Assembly (NCBI RefSeq): GCF_011320115.1
Contig: NZ_JAANOZ010000011.1
Location: forward strand, 37,866-101,865
Source of the DNA: Croceibacterium segetis
GTDB lineage: Bacteria; Pseudomonadota; Alphaproteobacteria; Sphingomonadales; Sphingomonadaceae
Reading direction: 5' to 3'
DNA length: 64,000 nucleotides
Below are positions 58,978 through 64,000 of this stretch, piece after piece. Position 1 is the first letter of the stretch. Each line of letters begins with the position of its first letter. Both the position numbers and the translations under genes were made by a program. The notes below the pieces were generated by a model, which did not search any database, was not told the DNA's origin, and saw only the letters and a list, made by a program, of their open reading frames with translations.

Positions 58978-60206
58978 AGGCGCAGCGGCCTCTGACCATC
59001 ACCGGCGGGCGACTAGTCCTGCCCGGCGGCGTCCGCCCCGGCGCGATCCGCTGCGTCGACGGACGCATCGCGGCAGTCGGCGAGGTAAATCCTGCCGAGG
59101 GCGACGAGGTGATCGACGCCGCGGGCGCGCTGGTGACGCCGGGGCTGGTGGATTTCGGTGTCTTCGCGATCGACAAGCCGGCGTTCCACTTCGGCGGCAT
59201 CACCCGCGCCGCGCTGATGCCCGACCGCTCGCCACCGCTCGACACGCCTTCGTCGGTTCGCTTCGCCGCCCAGAGCGGCAAGCCCGACTTGTGGGTCCAC
59301 CCGCTCGCCGCCGCCACGGTCGGGCTCGAGGGCGGGCAGCTCGCCGAGCTCGCCCTGATGCGCGAGGCCGGGGCAAGGGCAATCGCCACCGGGCGGAAAT
59401 GGATCGCCGACAGCGGCACGATGCTGCGGCTGCTGCAATACGCGGCGATGCTCGACCTGGTGGTGGTCAGCCACGCCGAGGACGGCGGGCTCGCCGGCAG
59501 CGCCGCCGCCACCGCCGGCGAGATGGCCACCCGTCTCGGCTTGCCGAGCGCGCCGGCGGAGGCCGAGGCCCTGGCGGTGGCGCGCGACCTCGCGCTCGCC
59601 GAAATGGCCGGTACCCGGCTGCACTTGCGCCATGTGACCACCCGCGCGGCGCTCGACCTCGTGCGCGCGGCGAAAGCGCGCGGGGTGCGGGTAACCGCAG
59701 GGGTTAGTCCGGCCCATTTCATGCTCTCGGATCTCGCGTTGCAGGATTTCCGCACTTTCGCCCGCCTCTCGCCGCCGCTGCGCAGCGAGTCCGACCGCCA
59801 GGCGGTCGTCGCGGGACTGGCGGACGGGACAATCGACGTCGTCGGCAGCGGGCACGACCCGCGCGGCCCCGAGGACAAGCGCTTGCCGTTCGCCGACGCG
59901 GCCCCGGGAATGGCCGGCGCCGAGACGCTGCTGGCGCTTACGCTGACGCTGGCGCGTGACGGCGTGATTCCGGTCGAGCGGGTGTTCGACTTGCTGGCTC
60001 GCAGTCCAGCAAGGCTCCTCGGTGTCGAGGCCGGCGAGTTGCGCGAAGGCGCCGAAGCCGATCTCGCGCTGGTCGATCCCGACAAGCCCTGGGTGGTCGA
60101 TTCCGCGCGGATGGCGGCGAGCGCCGGCAACACGCCGTTCGACAAGCAGCCGGTCGAGGGCAGGGTCACCGCCTTGTGGAAGGGCGGGGTTCGGATCGAC
60201 GGCTAG
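58974..60206 (+). CDS. pyrC': Dihydroorotase-like protein, probably non-catalytic (PyrC')
   Basis: A 410-aa amidohydrolase of the dihydroorotase family, coupled to pyrB by ATGA. The fold is complete: TPGLVD (55-60), HAEDGG (H167) and [13 protein letters not shown] near the end. The essential metal ligands are missing. The DxHVHxR motif after PGLVD is replaced by [10 protein letters not shown], and the catalytic TDHAPH is replaced by SGHDPR (G293 for the Asp). Pseudomonas has a comparable inactive dihydroorotase that is needed to assemble the carbamoyltransferase dodecamer, and the same role is likely here. A catalytic PyrC must exist elsewhere. Confidence 0.88.
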   Translation: MKAQRPLTITGGRLVLPGGVRPGAIRCVDGRIAAVGEVNPAEGDEVIDAAGALVTPGLVDFGVFAIDKPAFHFGGITRAALMPDRSPPLDTPSSVRFAAQSGKPDLWVHPLAAATVGLEGGQLAELALMREAGARAIATGRKWIADSGTMLRLLQYAAMLDLVVVSHAEDGGLAGSAAATAGEMATRLGLPSAPAEAEALAVARDLALAEMAGTRLHLRHVTTRAALDLVRAAKARGVRVTAGVSPAHFMLSDLALQDFRTFARLSPPLRSESDRQAVVAGLADGTIDVVGSGHDPRGPEDKRLPFADAAPGMAGAETLLALTLTLARDGVIPVERVFDLLARSPARLLGVEAGELREGAEADLALVDPDKPWVVDSARMAASAGNTPFDKQPVEGRVTALWKGGVRIDG

Positions 60207-60290
60207 CTTCGGACACGATTCGTCGCGTTAAACCAATATGGCACGGCCAGCGCGACGCCGCGGCGAACCTTCTTGCGTGGCTCATGACGA

Positions 60291-60317
60291 AAAACCCCTC
60301 CCGGTCAGGGGAGGGGT
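60291..60317 (-). terminator. Rho-independent terminator for the SPOR/TPR gene
   Basis: ACCCCTCCC and GGGAGGGGT form a perfect 9-bp stem with a 6-nt loop, followed on the minus strand by TTTT. It lies 32 bp after the stop of the SPOR gene and may also stop the converging pyrB-pyrC' transcript. Confidence 0.85.
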
Positions 60318-60348
60318 CCTTCGGGGGTACCGTAAGAATGCCGAATGA

Positions 60349-61716
60349 TCAGCGCAGCGCGAGGCGGGTTCCGCTGTCGATCGCGCCCGGGAGTGGACGG
60401 CCCTCGGCGTAGGCAAAGCAGCCCTGGCCAGAGCTCTTCACGCGGCCGCACATGGCCTGGCTGCTGGCGACGCCGAAGCCCGCGGCGGAGACGCGCCAGT
60501 AGTGCTTGCCGCCCACGATCGCCTCGCTGATCACCATCTGGTGGTTCGAAAGCTCGGGATAGCGCTTGGCGTAGATGCCCCAGGCGCGGTGCGCGCCCTG
60601 TTCGCTGGCGAAGCTGCCGAGCTGGACGAGGTGAGTGCCGCTCGATGGCTTGGCGGCAACCGCCCGGGCAGCGCGCGGGGCGACGCTCTGGCGCGCGGCG
60701 GCCGTCTGTACGACCGGGTGCGAAACGAAGCGGCGCGTGTCCGGGATCACCTGCGCGGCCGGGCCGCGGGCGGGTACGATCGTGGCGAAGGCAGCCTGGA
60801 AATTGTCGGGCTCGACGGTCTTCGGCGCCGGATTGTCGGCGACCGCGACTTGCGGAGCGGCCTGCTCGAGCGCTGCCAGTTCGTGGCTCTTGACCGGCTG
60901 CGGCGCGACCGCGGGCGCGTCGTTGGCGGCGAGCTCGGCCTTGGGAGCGGCATTCGCGGCCGCCTCGCTGGCGAGTTGCTCGACGCTCGGGTTGTTGCCC
61001 AGGGCCAGCTGGGCCGGCTGCCCGCCGTCGGCAATCCCGGCGGGGGCGCCGATCAGCGCGGCGACGCGGGTCTGCCACGCTTGCGGCGTGGCCATCTGCG
61101 CCCATTCTTCCATCCGGCTGCCGACGAGGTTGGCGGGCACGTCCTGCGCCGCCATCAGCCGCGCTTCTTTCCAGCGCCCGGCGAGCGCGTAGCTGTACGC
61201 GAGGTTCTGGCGCACCTTGGCGGTGTTCTCGCCGCCGCGGATGGCGTTCGAAAGCACCTGGATGCCGCGGCCGGGCTCGCCCGACAGCGCATAGGCGAGG
61301 CCGAGGTCTGCGGGCGCGATCTGGCCTTCCCAGTCGCCCAGCAGCGCCGAGGCTTCCTGGTACTTGCCCTGACCATCGAGCGCGAGCGCGAGGCTGAGCG
61401 CGGTGCGGGCCGAATTGTCGCCGAGCTTCATCGCGTCGTCGAAGGTCGCCGCGGCCGAAGCGAAGCGGCCGGCATCGAGGTAGGCCGTGCCGAGCATCGC
61501 CCGGTACGCCGGGTTGTGCGGTTCGGCGAGGACGGCGGCTTCGGCGTGCTCGACCGCGTTCTGCGCCTTGCCCTTGGCCAGCGCCGCCTCGGCGCGGCTC
61601 GCCGACAACTCGGCGCGCGGGGCGGCGTTGGTGGCGCAGCCGGAGAGCAGGCCCGCGGCTATCGCGGTGGAGACGGCGAGACCCATCATCCGTTTGCTGT
61701 TGGCGGTGCGATTCAT
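60349..61716 (-). CDS. TPR lipoprotein with C-terminal SPOR domain
   Basis: A 455-aa envelope protein. The N-terminal signal has a lipobox (GLLSGCATN, Cys near residue 27), then TPR repeats (about 40-215, such as AEAAVLAEPHNPAYRAMLGTAYLDAGRFA), a low-complexity Ala/Pro linker, and a SPOR domain at about 360-440 (HLVQLGSFASEQGAHRAWGIYAKR). SPOR domains bind denuded peptidoglycan at the division site. The ATG at 61716 follows AAGGGGGT; a GTG one codon earlier is possible. It lies downstream of the RHH and ParA genes on the same strand, which suggests a link to cell division or envelope placement. Confidence 0.87.
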   Translation of the reverse strand: MNRTANSKRMMGLAVSTAIAAGLLSGCATNAAPRAELSASRAEAALAKGKAQNAVEHAEAAVLAEPHNPAYRAMLGTAYLDAGRFASAAATFDDAMKLGDNSARTALSLALALDGQGKYQEASALLGDWEGQIAPADLGLAYALSGEPGRGIQVLSNAIRGGENTAKVRQNLAYSYALAGRWKEARLMAAQDVPANLVGSRMEEWAQMATPQAWQTRVAALIGAPAGIADGGQPAQLALGNNPSVEQLASEAAANAAPKAELAANDAPAVAPQPVKSHELAALEQAAPQVAVADNPAPKTVEPDNFQAAFATIVPARGPAAQVIPDTRRFVSHPVVQTAAARQSVAPRAARAVAAKPSSGTHLVQLGSFASEQGAHRAWGIYAKRYPELSNHQMVISEAIVGGKHYWRVSAAGFGVASSQAMCGRVKSSGQGCFAYAEGRPLPGAIDSGTRLALR

Positions 61717-61742
61717 CACGTGAGACCCCCTTGGTCGAATTT

Positions 61743-62360
61743 TCAGTCGCGCTTGACCTGTGCGGCCAGCGCCTCGATTTCCGGAATGTCGCTCAGGAAG
61801 CGATCGAGCGCTTCGGTGACCAGTTGCTGCGCGCTGCGGTTGCGCACGGTGCTGGCGAGCCGAAGCTTGAGATGCCGCTTGGCGTCGAGCCGCAGCGTGA
61901 AGGCCGCGCGGCGGTTGAACGACGAGGAGCGCTCGACTGGCGGCGTTGCCGAGCGAACGGGAGCTTTCGCCACCGCGACCGGCCGCGTTACCTCCGGAGC
62001 GAGCGCCTCGCGCTTGCGCATCGGAATCGCCGGCGCGGCATCCTGGCCGGATTCGGCGAGGCGTGCCTCGAGCTCCTCGTGCATCGTGCGCACTTTCGGC
62101 TTCGGCGAGCCTTTGTCGGTCTTGGCTTCGGCCGCGGGATTGTGCGGCGCGGGGGTCAGCTGGAGGACCTCGGCGGAGTGATCCGCCGCGGCATCGTCTT
62201 CGCCCATGTCGTTCCAGCCGAGGTCTTCGAGGCTTTGCGCGGCGGTCTTGGCAGTGGTGGCCGTGAAACCGGGCGCTTGCGGGCGCATGGCCGGCTTGGC
62301 CGTGCCCTTGCGCGCGAGGAGCGAGGGTCCGAGCGAGGCGAGAGGCTTGGGGTCATTCAT
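61743..62360 (-). CDS. Ribbon-helix-helix protein next to ParA
   Basis: A 205-aa protein with a long disordered, Pro/Ala-rich N-terminal part and a C-terminal segment (about 150-195, AAFTLRLDAKRHLKLRLASTVRNRSAQQLVTEALDRFL, quoted in part) that reads as a ribbon-helix-helix domain. Similar architectures are ParA partners, comparable to ParG-type centromere binders or ParA-stimulating tethers. It starts 20 bp after parA and ends 27 bp before the SPOR gene, in one transcript. Whether it binds DNA or acts as an adaptor to ParA is open. Confidence 0.75.
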   Translation of the reverse strand: MNDPKPLASLGPSLLARKGTAKPAMRPQAPGFTATTAKTAAQSLEDLGWNDMGEDDAAADHSAEVLQLTPAPHNPAAEAKTDKGSPKPKVRTMHEELEARLAESGQDAAPAIPMRKREALAPEVTRPVAVAKAPVRSATPPVERSSSFNRRAAFTLRLDAKRHLKLRLASTVRNRSAQQLVTEALDRFLSDIPEIEALAAQVKRD

Positions 62361-62380
62361 GGCGACCTACCCCCCGCCGC

Positions 62381-63100
62381 TTACTGTGCGATCCGGCGGC
62401 CGAAGCCGCCTTGCGGACGATTGGCACCCTGTATCTGGGTGACACCGGTGCCCGGCGCGGCAAACACGGTGCGGCGGAAGTTCCGCTCGAGCCGATCGGC
62501 CATGTAGTGCCACAGCGCGGCGACTTCCTGCGCGCTGCGTCCTTCGGGATCGACTTCCATCACGGTGCGCCCGTCGATCATCGAGGCGGCGAAATCGGTG
62601 CGGTGATGGAGCGTGATCGGAGCGACGGTGCCGTGCTGCGACAGCGCGACGGCGGCCTCCGAGGTAATCTTGGCTTTCGGCGTGGCGCCGTTGACGACGA
62701 AGATCAAGGGCTTGCCGGCGCGCTCGCACAAGTCGACCGTGGCGCCCACGGCGCGCAAGTCGTGCGGGCTCGGGCGGGTCGGCACGACGATCAGCTCGGC
62801 GACGCTGATGACCGACTGGATGGCCATGGTGATGGCCGGCGGAGTATCGACCACCGCCAGCTTGAAACCCTGTTGGCGGAGCGTTGCGAGGTCGCCGGCG
62901 AGGCGGGCCACGGTGGTATGGGCGAAAGCGGGATATTCCGCCTCGCGCTCGTTCCACCAGTCGGCGAGCGAGCCTTGCGGATCGATGTCGATGAGCACCA
63001 CGGGTCCGGCGCCGGCGCGCTGCGCCTGCACCGCCAGGTGCCCGGAGAGCGTCGTCTTGCCCGAACCGCCCTTCTGCGAAGCCAATGCCAAAACGCGCAA
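62381..63100 (-). CDS. ParA-family ATPase (orphan)
   Basis: A 239-aa P-loop ATPase of the ParA/MinD superfamily. The deviant Walker A is ASQKGGSGKTTLSGHLA with its signature lysine, Walker A' is VLIDIDPQGSLADWW, and Walker B is LAVVDTPPA. It moves or positions cargo by ATP-driven surface cycling. No parB or origin repeats are visible, so it is not the chromosome segregation ParA; PpfA- or MipZ-like positioning is possible. The TTG at 63100 fits a GGGGGA ribosome site and puts the P-loop near the N-terminus; an earlier TTG at 63148 is less likely. Confidence 0.87.
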   Translation of the reverse strand: MRVLALASQKGGSGKTTLSGHLAVQAQRAGAGPVVLIDIDPQGSLADWWNEREAEYPAFAHTTVARLAGDLATLRQQGFKLAVVDTPPAITMAIQSVISVAELIVVPTRPSPHDLRAVGATVDLCERAGKPLIFVVNGATPKAKITSEAAVALSQHGTVAPITLHHRTDFAASMIDGRTVMEVDPEGRSAQEVAALWHYMADRLERNFRRTVFAAPGTGVTQIQGANRPQGGFGRRIAQ

Positions 63101-63201
63101 GGCGAATCCCCCAAAGTTGCCGCCGGCGGGAAAACTCCGGCCCTTCAATCAGCGGGATCGCAGAACACCCCTAAATTTGGGTTAACGGGATGGCAGGTTT
63201 G

Positions 63202-63218
63202 CGGCCGGCCGCCGGCCG
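63202..63218. repeat. GC palindrome in the parA / Sel1 divergent region
   Basis: CGGCCGGC-C-GCCGGCCG, a perfect 8-bp inverted repeat around one base, in the gap upstream of both divergent genes. It could be a regulator site or a structural hairpin; nothing else in 63101-63327 is distinctive apart from an AT-rich stretch before the Sel1 gene that may be its promoter. Confidence 0.4.
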
Positions 63219-63327
63219 CGTCGCGGCGATCCCCGCATCGCTCGCGCCAATCTATCTTCGCGACATAAATCCTTTGCTAACAATGGGTTTACTATGGCAC
63301 GCTGCGAAAGGTCGCAGGGGCGCAACG

Positions 63328-64000
63328 ATGAAACATTGGGGGACGGGGGCCATCCTGGGCGCGACTGCGTTGGCGGCGCTCGCCAGCGGCGGAGCCGCGC
63401 GGGCCGACGTGAAGGCGGGCGTCGATGCCTGGGCGCGAGGCGATTACGCCGCGGCGGTCCACGAATGGGAAGGCCCGGCCTCGGTCGGCGATGCGGACGC
63501 CATGTTCAACCTCGCGCAGGCCTATCGCCTCGGCCGCGGTGTGCCGCAGGACCCGACCAGGGCCGAAGCGCTCTACGCCCAGGCCGCCGCCAAGGGCCAT
63601 CTCCAGGCGGCCGACACCTACGGCCTGATGCTGTTCCAGGACGGCCGACGCGAAGCCGCGCTGCCCTATATCGAAGATGCCGCGCGGCGCGGGGATCCGC
63701 GCTCCGAATACCTTCTCGGCATCGCCAGGTTCAACGGCGACATCGTGTCGAAGGACTGGGTCGAGGCCTATGCGCTGGTGTCGATGGCCAACGCCCAGAG
63801 CCTGCCGCAGGCCGCCGCGGCGCTGGCGCAGATGGATCAGCACATCCCCCTCGCGCAGCGCCAGCAGGCGGCCGGGCTCGCGCTCGAGCTGCAGAAGCAG
63901 GCCGATGCGGCGCGCGGGCGCGAGCTTGCCGCCGCCGATCTTGGCGGCGGGGTTTCGGCCGGCTCGCGCGGCCCGGCTCCCGCCGCGCCCTTGCCCGCGT
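63328..64000 (+). CDS. Exported Sel1-repeat protein, N-terminal part (runs off window)
   Basis: The gene starts at the ATG at 63328 and runs past the right edge; 224 codons are visible. A signal peptide (MKHWGTGAILGATALAALAS...ARA) is followed by Sel1-like repeats: AMFNLAQAYRLGRGVPQDPTRAEALYAQAAAKG, then GLMLFQDGRREAALPYIEDAARRGDPRSEYLLGIA (quoted in part) and a third unit. Sel1 repeats bind proteins, and in the alphaproteobacterial envelope they often end in a SPOR domain, which may lie beyond the edge. It diverges from the parA operon. Confidence 0.82.
   Translation, partial: MKHWGTGAILGATALAALASGGAARADVKAGVDAWARGDYAAAVHEWEGPASVGDADAMFNLAQAYRLGRGVPQDPTRAEALYAQAAAKGHLQAADTYGLMLFQDGRREAALPYIEDAARRGDPRSEYLLGIARFNGDIVSKDWVEAYALVSMANAQSLPQAAAALAQMDQHIPLAQRQQAAGLALELQKQADAARGRELAAADLGGGVSAGSRGPAPAAPLPA

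Noticed and set aside
62381..63100. ParA as a sign of a plasmid or replication origin
   Set aside because: No ParB, Rep protein, iterons or AT-rich origin are visible, and the neighbours are chromosomal housekeeping genes.

Overview
The window reads as chromosomal DNA of a GC-rich alphaproteobacterium, most likely a member of Sphingomonadales (Sphingomonas, Novosphingobium or Erythrobacteraceae type). The grounds are uniformly high GC, two TonB-dependent receptor systems, an Entner-Doudoroff operon, DUF6152, DUF1761 and DUF3857 proteins, and GTCCGC...GCGGAC inverted repeats of a kind I associate with sphingomonad intergenic DNA. Genus assignment is inference. Genes are densely packed, and many stops and starts overlap (ATGA or GTGA).

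Layout. 1-3.4 kb: Entner-Doudoroff operon zwf-edd-glk (minus; glk cut by the window edge) behind a perfect 14-bp palindrome. 3.5-12.8 kb: YjbQ, an AlkB-like dioxygenase, a TMEM175-type channel, a secreted carboxylesterase, a 1,222-aa DUF3857/transglutaminase/TPR protein, and a DUF6152 / WSGLWE protein / SMP-30 cluster. 12.9-23 kb: a Tyr/Gly/Asn-rich secreted protein, an mgtA-type Mg2+ P-type ATPase broken by one in-frame TAG, an LPG-synthase-like membrane protein, rimO, two DUF1761 genes, serS-surE and a sulfotransferase. 23-31.5 kb: a compact eight-gene minus-strand operon. It holds a thermostable-hemolysin-family protein, an acyl-AMP ligase fused to a haem-oxygenase-like diiron domain, an SDR, a periplasmic TPR protein, a methyltransferase, an ECF sigma factor, a FecR and a TonB receptor. 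It looks like an uncharacterised small-molecule biosynthesis and uptake locus.

31.8-55.5 kb is mainly a pectin/uronate utilisation region. One divergent unit has a pectate lyase, a GH31 and an aldo-keto reductase on one side, and a TonB receptor, an esterase and a GH43 on the other. A second unit is kduI-kduD-kdgK-esterase. A third is uxaA, a FAA-hydrolase-family protein and an MFS hexuronate-type transporter, with an FAD monooxygenase downstream. A LacI-type regulator lies between the second and third. Near-identical copies of the operator ATGACACCGGTTACCA precede or overlap the starts of these units, which predicts one regulon. Its end product, 2-keto-3-deoxy-6-phosphogluconate, would enter the Entner-Doudoroff pathway encoded at the left edge. 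A lower-GC patch with orphan genes and three copies of the inverted repeat (43.7-44.9 kb) interrupts this region.

55.6-64 kb: tRNA-Val(CAC), sppA, and a pyrimidine pair. The aspartate carbamoyltransferase carries an N-terminal Cro/CI-type helix-turn-helix domain, and the overlapping dihydroorotase homologue has lost its metal ligands. Then come a SPOR/TPR lipoprotein, a ribbon-helix-helix protein, an orphan ParA ATPase, and a divergent Sel1-repeat protein cut by the right edge.

Most standing ORFs opposite these genes (some over 800 codons) are GC-driven shadows and were left out. I saw no CRISPR array, insertion sequence, prophage or rRNA.
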